From NCBI GenBank assembly GCA_902800495.1, contig CADCET010000030.1, positions 1 through 36,269 of the forward strand: 36,269 nt of DNA, written 5' to 3'. Below are positions 8,831 to 14,442 of this stretch, in pieces (the first letter of the stretch is position 1; every line of letters starts with the position of its first letter). The stretch is from an uncultured Prevotellaceae bacterium. GTDB taxonomy: Bacteria; Bacteroidota; Bacteroidia; Bacteroidales; Bacteroidaceae. The notes beneath the pieces were generated by a model. That model saw only the letters and a program-made list of their open reading frames with translations. It did not search any database and was not told the DNA's origin. The translations under genes and the position numbers were made by a program.

Positions 8831-8941
8831 AGATAATACCCGTACGTCTAGATAAGTGACATGTCCGCACTATCAAGTGCAGACATTAGTCATTTACCGT
8901 TAGACGTACTCGTGTTCTAAACATCTCACCTTTCAGACACG
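8815..8941. repeat. 127-nt nested imperfect palindrome in the restriction-module leader
   Basis: Arms, outside to inside, are CGTGTCTG 8815-8822 with CAGACACG 8934-8941; GGTGAGAT 8827-8834 with ATCTCACC 8923-8930; GTACGTCTA 8842-8850 with TAGACGTAC 8901-8909; ATGTC 8861-8865 with GACAT 8882-8886; and GCACT 8867-8871 with AGTGC 8876-8880 around the loop ATCA. It lies between the likely promoter (9081) and the helicase start, so it would be transcribed. Confidence 0.85.
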
Positions 8942-9007
8942 CCGAATAACTGCTAATGCTGTTATTGTTTTACCCTCGAAAATCGCACTGGCGGACTTCC
9001 GCTGAAG

Positions 9008-9046
9008 TCAAAGAAAAAAGTAGAGCTTGACAGTTTCCTGTTCCAT
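9008..9046 (-). CDS. Possible 12-codon leader peptide upstream of the helicase
   Basis: An ATG at 9046, about 20 nt after the predicted transcript start, opens a reading frame MEQETVKLYFFL ending in TGA at 9008. The stop runs into a small hairpin (GACTTC/GAAGTC around AGCG, about 8993-9008), followed by the large nested hairpins. The layout recalls an attenuation leader, but there is no conservation evidence and short frames occur by chance. Confidence 0.2.
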   Translation of the reverse strand: MEQETVKLYFFL

Positions 9047-9072
9047 TAGAACCATCAGCCAGTGTTCAAGGG

Positions 9073-9081
9073 GCAAAGATA
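9073..9081 (-). promoter_or_regulatory. -7 promoter box for the helicase-methyltransferase module
   Basis: TATCTTTGC reads on the minus strand and matches TAnnTTTG. No good -33 TTTG is seen at the usual distance. It is the only good -7 box I found upstream of the helicase, and it implies a leader of about 350 nt. Confidence 0.55.
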
Positions 9082-9135
9082 CATAAAAGTTTTGAAAGTA
9101 ATGCTCTTTGAGCGAAAAATCTGCAAAAAAAAGCT

Positions 9136-9157
9136 TCCTACGCGTGCGCGCGTAGGA
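9136..9157. repeat. GC-rich hairpin
   Basis: TCCTACGCG (9136-9144) pairs exactly with CGCGTAGGA (9149-9157) around the loop TGCG. It forms the edge of the repeat-rich block and shares its TCCTACG theme with the next hairpin. Confidence 0.7.
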
Positions 9158-9168
9158 TAGTGAAAGTA

Positions 9169-9243
9169 GAAAACATCCTACCCATGTCGCCCATCCCACC
9201 CGTAGCGTAGGAGCGACATGGGCGACATGGGTGGGATGTTTTC
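9169..9243. repeat. 75-nt long inverted repeat
   Basis: GAAAACATCC (9169-9178) pairs with GGATGTTTTC (9234-9243), and CCCATGTCGCCCAT (9181-9194) pairs with ATGGGCGACATGGG (9218-9231), around a 23-nt centre. On the minus strand the element reads as a run of HPTHVAHVAPTL-like codons. It resembles a dispersed intergenic palindromic repeat rather than a gene. Confidence 0.8.
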
Positions 9244-9354
9244 TGGTTAAGACAACCATATATATAGACATGACAAAATGAGAATCACAGACAAAGTGAG
9301 ACTTTGTTGAGGTAAGAGGGAGGAGGTAAGAAGTAAGAAGTATGAAATGTCACG

Positions 9355-9469
9355 GCCGCTCGTGAAAAAATACAAGCCTCTCGTAAAAAAATACAAGCCT
9401 CTCGTAAAAAAATATAAGCCGCTCGTAAAAAAATATAAGCCGCTCGTGAAAGCGTTACGGCCGCTCGTT
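9355..9469. repeat. 21-bp tandem repeat, five copies plus a partial
   Basis: Units starting GCC(G/T)CTCGT begin at 9355, 9376, 9397, 9418 and 9439, with a partial copy at 9460. The unit is GCCGCTCGT followed by an A-run and TA(C/T)AA. The last full copy is more diverged. The array sits just downstream of tcdA. The same GGCCGCTCGT core appears alone at 15703-15712, between the ends of two convergent genes. Confidence 0.9.
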
Positions 9470-9493
9470 GCAATCACTGAGGCCCTAAACGGC

Positions 9494-10207
9494 TTATTTT
9501 ACGGCATCTTGCACAACCAATCCTGCCAACATCATGCCGAAAATGGCAGTGATGTGAACGATGCTGCCGTTGCCTTTGTCGTCAGGGTCGATGGGTGCCT
9601 TATTCTCAAGAAGCTCGTCGGAATAGACGCACTGGAACTTACGCTTTGGAAACTGCTTGTCGCGTTTGAAACGATTGCGAAGGGCACGGGCAAGGGGGTC
9701 GCCCGTTACCTTCCAGAACTCAGCGGTCTTGATACGTGTAGGGTCGAGTTTGAGGGCTGCCCCCATGGACGAGAAGAGCTTCGCTTTGGTCTGGCAAGCC
9801 AAGAGGATGAGCAGCGCCTTGTCCTTCAGCGAGTCGATGGCGTCGATGATATAGTCGTACTCCTCTAAAGCGAATTTTGAGGCGGTCTCTGCCGTAAAGA
9901 CCTGTTGTAGGGCAGTAATCTCTGCCGATGGATTGATGGTGAGCAAACGCTCTTTCAGTGCATCAACCTTCACCTGTCCCACAGTTTTCGTGGTCGCCAT
10001 CAGCTGGCGGTTGATGTTGGTAACGCTTACGCGGTCGCTGTCGACAATCGTCAGCTTCCTGATGCCGCTGCGCACCAAGCTCTCTGCGCACCAAGAGCCT
10101 ACGCCACCCACACCGAAGATAATCACGCGCTTCTCGGCGATGCGGCTCATGGCCTCGTCGCCTAACAGTAGTTCCGCTCTGCGAAATATCGCTTGCTCTA
10201 TTGCCAT
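9494..10207 (-). CDS. tcdA: tRNA threonylcarbamoyladenosine dehydratase (ThiF/E1-like)
   Basis: This enzyme activates t6A37 of ANN-decoding tRNAs with ATP and cyclises it to ct6A. The 237-residue protein has the E1-like nucleotide site GVGGVGSW at residues 32-39, followed by DSDRVSVTNINRQ near residues 56-68 and the YDYIIDAIDSLKDK block. It ends with the GSIVHITAIFGMMLAGLVVQ helix typical of TcdA (YgdL/CsdL). The length matches the family. It lies 5 nt downstream of ridA and is almost certainly in the same transcript. No CsdA/CsdE sulfur-transfer genes are next to it in this window. Confidence 0.92.
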   Translation of the reverse strand: MAIEQAIFRRAELLLGDEAMSRIAEKRVIIFGVGGVGSWCAESLVRSGIRKLTIVDSDRVSVTNINRQLMATTKTVGQVKVDALKERLLTINPSAEITALQQVFTAETASKFALEEYDYIIDAIDSLKDKALLILLACQTKAKLFSSMGAALKLDPTRIKTAEFWKVTGDPLARALRNRFKRDKQFPKRKFQCVYSDELLENKAPIDPDDKGNGSIVHITAIFGMMLAGLVVQDAVK

Positions 10208-10212
10208 CTACA

Positions 10213-10590
10213 TTATTCTACTTCTGCCACAACCTCTATCTCTACCAATGCGCCTTTGGGCAATGTCTTGACAGCGACGGCAGAGCGGGCGGGATAAGGC
10301 TCCGTGAAAAATTCGGCATAGACGGCATTCATGTCGGCAAAGTCGTTCATGTCAGCCAGGAATACGGTGGTCTTCACCACATTGCTCATGCTAAGACCCA
10401 CTTCCGCAAGGATGGCTTTGATGTTGTTGAGTGACTGACGAGTCTGTTCTTTGATACCTCCCTCTACAAAACTGCCAGTAGCGGGATCGATGGGAATCTG
10501 CCCAGAGGTATAAACGAGATTGCCCACTTTGATGGCCTGACTATACGGGCCGATGGCAGCCGGTGCCTTTGTTGTACTGATTGCTTTCAT
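10213..10590 (-). CDS. ridA: RidA-family enamine/imine deaminase
   Basis: RidA hydrolyses reactive enamine/imine intermediates such as 2-aminoacrylate released by PLP enzymes. The 125-residue length is usual for the family. Conserved parts include [20 protein letters not shown] (residues 14-33), [22 protein letters not shown] (101-122) with the substrate-binding Arg102, and the C-terminal acidic site. It is the first gene of a two-gene operon with tcdA, with its own -7 box. The pairing is common-sense housekeeping and carries no signs of transfer. Confidence 0.93.
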   Translation of the reverse strand: MKAISTTKAPAAIGPYSQAIKVGNLVYTSGQIPIDPATGSFVEGGIKEQTRQSLNNIKAILAEVGLSMSNVVKTTVFLADMNDFADMNAVYAEFFTEPYPARSAVAVKTLPKGALVEIEVVAEVE

Positions 10591-10614
10591 AAACCAAATC
10601 TGCTTTTATCGGCT

Positions 10615-10623
10615 GCAAAATTA
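10615..10623 (-). promoter_or_regulatory. -7 promoter box of ridA-tcdA
   Basis: TAATTTTGC on the minus strand matches TAnnTTTG, 25 bp upstream of the ridA ATG at 10590. Confidence 0.65.
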
Positions 10624-10879
10624 CTACTTTTCTGGCGAAATCCGCACGATGACATGAATAAAAATGATTAAATACCCAGACCTCCATCAAAATGTCTTTC
10701 TACGGCCTTCAACTGCTGGGTAGTCCTTCATTTATCTATTGTTCTTGCCGACAAAATTACAAACAATTTGGCACAAATCCAACATTATCCAGAAGATTTC
10801 TCTCTTTTTTGCTCTTACCTTGTTGTTGGGTAATGCAAAAAACAATACTTCACTTTAGCCATAATTTTTTAAGTTGTTA

Positions 10880-11006
10880 TCCTGAAAATATTACAGCACC
10901 TTGTGAGATATTTGGACGGAACAAGGGAGCAATAGCTTCAAGATTGAGGGAACTGAATGATAATAATAAGGTGATTGTTTACGGGGGATACTTTCGTTAT
11001 AAGTAG
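10880..11006 (+). pseudogene. Possible gene remnant (C-terminal helical tail)
   Basis: The last 40 or so codons of a plus-strand frame ending at 11006 read sensibly: ITAPCEIFGRNKGAIASRL, then a short charged tail. The pattern of an IFxRNxGAIxSRLxxL helix resembles C-terminal helix-turn-helix tails found on helicase- or nuclease-like proteins. Upstream, the frame (from 10692) does not look like protein and no promoter is seen, so at most this is a degraded end of a lost gene. The segment is AT-rich like the adjoining hicAB. Confidence 0.3.
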
Positions 11007-11077
11007 TCGTATATATTATTCACACATAAAATCAAATCATAAAAAGTATTAAAAGTAATATCATTTTAGCAAAGATA

Positions 11078-11110
11078 TTTGGATTCTGGTATTGTTTTTA
11101 CTACCTTTGC
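11078..11110 (+). promoter_or_regulatory. Consensus Bacteroidota promoter of hicAB
   Basis: TTTG at 11078-11081 is followed by exactly 20 bp and TACCTTTGC at 11102-11110. This is a full match to the Bacteroidota -33/-7 promoter, 25 bp before the hicA ATG. Confidence 0.85.
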
Positions 11111-11134
11111 GTCGTCTTAAATAAAGAAAGGAGT

Positions 11135-11329
11135 ATGAAAACTCAGAAAATTAGTAAAGTTATAAAATTGTTGGAGGCAGACGGATGGTATCTTGATAGA
11201 ACTGTCGGCGACCATAGGCAGTTCAAACATCCAACGAAGAAAGGACTGGTCACTGTAAGTGGTAAACTCAGTGACGATGCGGAGCCATTCATTTTAAACA
11301 GTATATGGAAGCAGGCGGGGTGGAAATAA
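11135..11329 (+). CDS. hicA: HicA toxin (mRNA interferase)
   Basis: This 64-residue protein has the HicA double-stranded-RNA-binding-like fold signature: KISKVIKLLEADGWYLDRTVGDHRQFKHP, with catalytic His27 in GDHRQF, then GLVTVSGK and a C-terminal ILNSIWKQAGW helix. HicA cleaves mRNA and tmRNA when free of HicB. The gene comes first, as usual for hicAB, behind a consensus promoter. The spacer to hicB is 115 nt, much longer than the near-zero spacing normally seen, and it contains a strong hairpin. Confidence 0.93.
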   Translation: MKTQKISKVIKLLEADGWYLDRTVGDHRQFKHPTKKGLVTVSGKLSDDAEPFILNSIWKQAGWK

Positions 11330-11352
11330 CTGAGAAGATGAATGTTAAAGAA

Positions 11353-11388
11353 AATCCGAAGGGCAGAAGAGGGCCTGCCCTTTGGATT
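11353..11388 (+). repeat. Strong hairpin in the hicA-hicB spacer
   Basis: AATCC-G-AAGGGCAG (11353-11366) pairs with CTGCCCTT-T-GGATT (11375-11388), about 14 pairs with one G-T wobble, around an 8-nt loop. It may partly terminate or stabilise hicA mRNA, and so set the toxin/antitoxin ratio. The plus-strand sequence after it is A-rich, not a T run, so a terminator reading fits the minus strand better. Confidence 0.75.
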
Positions 11389-11444
11389 AAAAGAAAAGTT
11401 TATTAATTTAATTTGAAACTCTATCAAAGAGTATTATTAATCGT

Positions 11445-11873
11445 ATGAAAAAAAAGATTTTGGTACATGTAAGTTGGAGTGGCAGAAACTATAATGCTAC
11501 TATTGACGACATAGTGCCAGGCGCAGTTGTCGTTACCAACAAAACTTATGAAGGTCTCAAAAGCGAAGTATCTTCTGCGTTAGACTTTCACATTGAAGGA
11601 CTTATTGCAAATGGTGAGGAGATTCCTGATTGGCTTAGAGCTCGAGACTATGAACTTCAGTTTGAGCTCAATATGGCTGCCCTTCTCCAAGTCAGTGGAT
11701 TATTTACATCATTAGCAGCAATCTCTCATGCAAGTGGCATTAATCAAAGGCAGTTAAGCCACTATGCGAATGGCATAAAAAATCCAAGGCCAGAGCAAAA
11801 ACGTAAAATTTTAGAAGGGCTTGGGCTTATAAGTAAACAATTAGAAGAAGTTAAGGAAATGGCTTTTGCCTAA
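11445..11873 (+). CDS. hicB: HicB antitoxin with C-terminal helix-turn-helix
   Basis: This 142-residue protein has an N-terminal HicB partial RNase H-like domain: VHVSWSGRNYNATIDDIVPGAVV, then a helix with LKSEVSSALDFHIEGL. Its C-terminal XRE-type helix-turn-helix is FTSLAAISHASGINQRQLSHY (one residue split) with NGIKNPRPEQKRKILEGL following. It should bind HicA and repress the operon. A short inverted repeat ACTCT/AGAGT lies about 20-30 bp upstream of its start, within the spacer, and might be an operator or second control site. A clear terminator follows at 11893-11929. Confidence 0.92.
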   Translation: MKKKILVHVSWSGRNYNATIDDIVPGAVVVTNKTYEGLKSEVSSALDFHIEGLIANGEEIPDWLRARDYELQFELNMAALLQVSGLFTSLAAISHASGINQRQLSHYANGIKNPRPEQKRKILEGLGLISKQLEEVKEMAFA

Positions 11874-11892
11874 ATTCCTCTCAAATGATACA

Positions 11893-11929
11893 GAAGGATG
11901 TGCTCAATTTCACATCCTTCTTTCTTTTT
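11893..11929 (+). terminator. Rho-independent terminator of hicAB
   Basis: GAAGGATGTG (11893-11902) pairs perfectly with CACATCCTTC (11911-11920) around an 8-nt loop, followed by TTTCTTTTT. Confidence 0.92.
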
Positions 11930-11973
11930 CAAAAAATTCTTCAGCAGGGGAAGGAAATCCCAAAATAAAGTTG

Positions 11974-11982
11974 TATCTTTGC
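11974..11982 (+). promoter_or_regulatory. -7 promoter box upstream of the TlpA-like gene
   Basis: TATCTTTGC matches TAnnTTTG; no clear -33 box. It implies a leader of about 320 nt to the ATG at 12309, holding the large nested hairpin. Confidence 0.55.
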
Positions 11983-12055
11983 ACCAAGTTTAACAAAAAC
12001 AGTTACGCCAATGGACAGATAAAAGATAATAGGACATAAGGAAGCGTTGACTTTT

Positions 12056-12193
12056 TGATTCTTGTTCCAGAAATTTCGCCAAAAATATCTCTCAAGATGA
12101 TAGAAGTTGATGCTCGCGCAAAAGGCGCGGGCTGATACTTGTATTTGAGAGAATGGCGTTTGGCGATGCCTCTGGAACGAATGCACAGAATCA
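12056..12193 (+). ncRNA. 138-nt nested hairpin, candidate structured leader RNA
   Basis: Complementary arms nest in register: TGATTC 12056-12061 with GAATCA 12188-12193; GTTCCAGA 12064-12071 with TCTGGAAC 12171-12178; CGCCAAA 12077-12083 with TTTGGCG 12159-12165; TCTCTCAA 12088-12095 with TTGAGAGA 12145-12152; AAGT 12104-12107 with ACTT 12137-12140; and CGCGC 12115-12119 with GCGCG 12125-12129 around a 5-nt loop. It lies in the leader of the TlpA-like gene. A 9-bp direct repeat AAGTTTAAC (11986-11994 and 12227-12235) brackets the segment. It could be a leader RNA, an independent small RNA or a small mobile palindromic element; no known RNA family was recognised. Confidence 0.5.
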
Positions 12194-12308
12194 GACTCGC
12201 GCCGTTTTTATGCCCTGTGATTAGGAAAGTTTAACGCGCTCGGATGTCATATTTCTGCGTGAACGACGTATATAAAAATAGTAAGGACAAATATAAACAA
12301 ATAGAACA

Positions 12309-13448
12309 ATGAACAAGAAAACTATTATCACCGCACTGCTCGCCCTCGTCGCATTGGCGGGGCAGGCACAGACATTCACTCCTTTTGTAGAGGACAGCAT
12401 CGATTTCGTCATCACAGGTAAGACAACTGCACAGACCGACAGCGTGGCAATGTTTCCATGCGCACCACATGGCAAAACCTTGAATTTCCCTGTCGTTGAA
12501 GGGAAATTCAAGGTAACAGGCCGCCTGCCTCGCCACACATTCATCCAGATTGGTGACTGTGCACGAAACGACCTCCGCTTCATCGTGGAGGAAACGCCGA
12601 CAGACATCAATCTCGTCACAGGCGAGGTGTCGGGTAGTGAATTGCAGCAGCGCTTCATCCGCTGCCAGATGCGTGAGCGCGACATTGACCGCGTAGCACA
12701 GTCATGGTGGGATAGCCTTAGCGACGAGGAAAAAGACAGAATCGTCACCATGAGAAAGGACAGATTGCCCAATGCGACTGCAAAGGACAGTGCGAACTTC
12801 CGGAAATACGAGGACTTCATGGGTGACCACGATGCACTCGTCCGCCAGAACATCCGTGAGAACAAAGACAACATCATCCCCGCATGGTATCTCTATGTGC
12901 ATCACTCCAACCTCAACTATGAGCAGCGGCTGGAGTTCATGCGCGAGGATGCGCCCTATGCCCATCACCCGGCTATGGAGCGACCGTGGAAAGTATATTG
13001 GGGCATGCTTCAGCAAATGAATATTACGGGCAAGTCTGCCCCCGACTTCGAGGCCGAGGCTCCCGACGGCACGATGCACCGCCTTTCAGAATACGCTGCG
13101 CATGGCCAATACGTTCTGATTGACTTCTGGGCGTCATGGTGCGGTCCCTGCATCGGTTCCTTCCCGTTCATGAAGGAAATCTACGCCACCTACAAAGACC
13201 GGGGCCTCGTCTTCCTTGGCGTATCGTGCGACAAGAACCGCGATGCATGGCTGAAAGCACTTGAAAAACATCAACTTCCGTGGACGGCTCTGCGCAGCCC
13301 TGCTCGCAAGGGCGATGCTTGCGAACTTTACGGCATCACAGGCATTCCCGCTGTCATCCTCATTGCCCCCGATGGTAAGGTTATCTCCACCGACTTGGAG
13401 GGCATGGAACTGAAAGCGAAACTCGCAGAAATCTTTAATGACAAATAA
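12309..13448 (+). CDS. TlpA-like thioredoxin-fold disulfide reductase with DUF4369-like N-terminal domain
   Basis: This 379-residue exported protein has a signal peptide (MNKKTIITALLALVALAGQAQ), a beta-rich DUF4369-like region at about residues 25-120 and a charged helical linker. A C-terminal TlpA/ResA domain starts near GKSAPDFEAEAPDGTMHRLSE, with the redox motif WASWCGPC at about residues 274-281 and the cis-Pro loop GITGIPAVILIAPDG near 345-359. Such proteins reduce disulfides in the periplasm. DUF4369-TlpA fusions are very common in Bacteroidales, often many per genome. The first 15 codons are almost identical to those of the next gene, which starts 4 nt after this stop. Confidence 0.88.
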   Translation: MNKKTIITALLALVALAGQAQTFTPFVEDSIDFVITGKTTAQTDSVAMFPCAPHGKTLNFPVVEGKFKVTGRLPRHTFIQIGDCARNDLRFIVEETPTDINLVTGEVSGSELQQRFIRCQMRERDIDRVAQSWWDSLSDEEKDRIVTMRKDRLPNATAKDSANFRKYEDFMGDHDALVRQNIRENKDNIIPAWYLYVHHSNLNYEQRLEFMREDAPYAHHPAMERPWKVYWGMLQQMNITGKSAPDFEAEAPDGTMHRLSEYAAHGQYVLIDFWASWCGPCIGSFPFMKEIYATYKDRGLVFLGVSCDKNRDAWLKALEKHQLPWTALRSPARKGDACELYGITGIPAVILIAPDGKVISTDLEGMELKAKLAEIFNDK

Positions 13449-13452
13449 AATA

Positions 13453-14001
13453 ATGAACAAGAAAACTATCATCACCGCGCTGCTCGCCCTCGTAGCAATG
13501 GCGTTCGCCTCTTGCTGTAGCGACGAGCCACAATGGGCAGACCCAGAGGCACACGAAAAGACGGAGCAACTGCGGGCGCAATACACGTCGTACATCGTGG
13601 GTACATGGCACTACGAGAAAACCATTGAGAAGCAGCGGGCATTCGAGCGACTGACGTTCAACGCCGACGGAACGCTCAGCGGACTGCGCAAATGGCAGTC
13701 GCGGCAGGTCGTAACCGTTGACGGCGAGGAGCAGTACACAGACTGGGAGGATGTACCCGACATGAACGGCACCTTCAAGGGCACATGGAAGCTCGTTTGG
13801 GAAAGAAACATGAGCGGTGTAGGCGAAAACCGCCTTACTATCTTAGCCGATTGGGACGATGAGACCAACCCTGTCATAGCGTATAGCCACAATCCGCTCT
13901 TTGGCTATGCTGACGAAACTACTCTGCAATTTGCGGGCCATTGGCAGGACAGCGACGGCTGGACAATCTACGAGCGCGGCGAGGCGGAACCGAGTTTCTG
14001 A
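13453..14001 (+). CDS. Small lipoprotein, lipocalin-like, unknown function
   Basis: From the ATG at 13453 the protein has 182 residues: MNKKTIITALLALVAMAFAS, then a lipobox ending at Cys (FASCC) and SDEPQW. The mature part has IVGTWHYEKTIEKQRAFERLTFNADGT-type strands (split here), then NGTFKGTWKLVW and a WxxxExG-like end, consistent with the small beta-barrel lipocalin-like proteins of Bacteroidales. An ATG at 13438 in the same frame overlaps the previous gene and puts extra residues before a complete signal peptide, so it is not used. It is co-transcribed with the TlpA-like gene; a terminator follows at 14071. Confidence 0.8.
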   Translation: MNKKTIITALLALVAMAFASCCSDEPQWADPEAHEKTEQLRAQYTSYIVGTWHYEKTIEKQRAFERLTFNADGTLSGLRKWQSRQVVTVDGEEQYTDWEDVPDMNGTFKGTWKLVWERNMSGVGENRLTILADWDDETNPVIAYSHNPLFGYADETTLQFAGHWQDSDGWTIYERGEAEPSF

Positions 14002-14070
14002 TGCCCAGAAAAAGGACTGATTCGTCACAAATCACCGCTCAATCCCACCATTTCTCTATTAAATAAGCAT

Positions 14071-14108
14071 AAAATCGCATACGGATGATACAACGTATGC
14101 GATTTTTT
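14071..14108 (+). terminator. Rho-independent terminator after the small lipoprotein gene
   Basis: AAAATCGCATAC (14071-14082) pairs with GTATGCGATTTT (14095-14106), 12 perfect pairs. The right arm runs on into TT, making a T-run of six (14103-14108). The A-run on the left means it could also act on the other strand. Confidence 0.9.
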
Positions 14109-14129
14109 CTATCTCTAATAAATAATAAA

Positions 14130-14366
14130 CGGAGTCGGAAAGTTCCGAGACCTCCGCGTGGGTTAGAAATATGGAGTAATAAAGAAATTACTCGCCCAAT
14201 CGGCTCGGAAAGTAGAGTAATTTACAATTTACTCGGCCGCGCAGGGTTGCACGAAAGAGTAGTGAGGCTTACAACTCAACATTCTGGGGCGAGCGAGGGA
14301 GTTGTAAGCCTTACAAATCCCTATTGTATAAATGTCGAGAATGTGAAATACCATAATGATGGTATT
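14130..14366. repeat. Array of five separate hairpins in an intergenic region
   Basis: Stems are: CGGAG/CTCCG with TCGGAA/TTCCGA inside (14130-14156); GAGTAAT/ATTACTC (14174-14193); GAGTAA/TTACTC (14215-14234); AGGCTTACAACTC/GAGTTGTAAGCCT (14265-14311, 13 perfect pairs); and AATACCAT/ATGGTATT (14347-14366). All lie between the terminator at 14108 and the promoter at 14411. I see no gene in this stretch. Confidence 0.75.
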
Positions 14367-14386
14367 CGAAATGCCACGATAGGGCG

Positions 14387-14419
14387 ATTGCTTGTTTGTC
14401 GGAATCTATGTACTTTTGC
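14387..14419 (+). promoter_or_regulatory. Promoter of the PLP enzyme gene
   Basis: ATTG at 14387-14390, 20 bp, then TACTTTTGC at 14411-14419, 24 bp before the ATG at 14443. Confidence 0.7.
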
Positions 14420-14442
14420 AGCGTGATTTTTAAACCGACGAT

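Noticed and set aside
8815-8941. Integron attC site
   Set aside because: The outer arms lack the RYYYAAC/GTTRRRY pair in the right places, and no integron integrase is in the window.
8743-9081. Retron msr-msd region
   Set aside because: No reverse transcriptase gene lies nearby; the downstream gene is a helicase.
9355-9469. CRISPR array
   Set aside because: The 21-bp units are contiguous with no unique spacers, and no cas gene is present.
9347-9868. 173-codon plus-strand gene with KKYKPLV repeats
   Set aside because: It is the translation of the 21-bp tandem repeat plus the antisense strand of tcdA.
12001-12240. 6S, SRP or tmRNA gene
   Set aside because: The nested hairpin lacks the conserved SRP tetraloop/asymmetric loop, any CCA-ended tRNA-like end, and a recognisable 6S bubble sequence.
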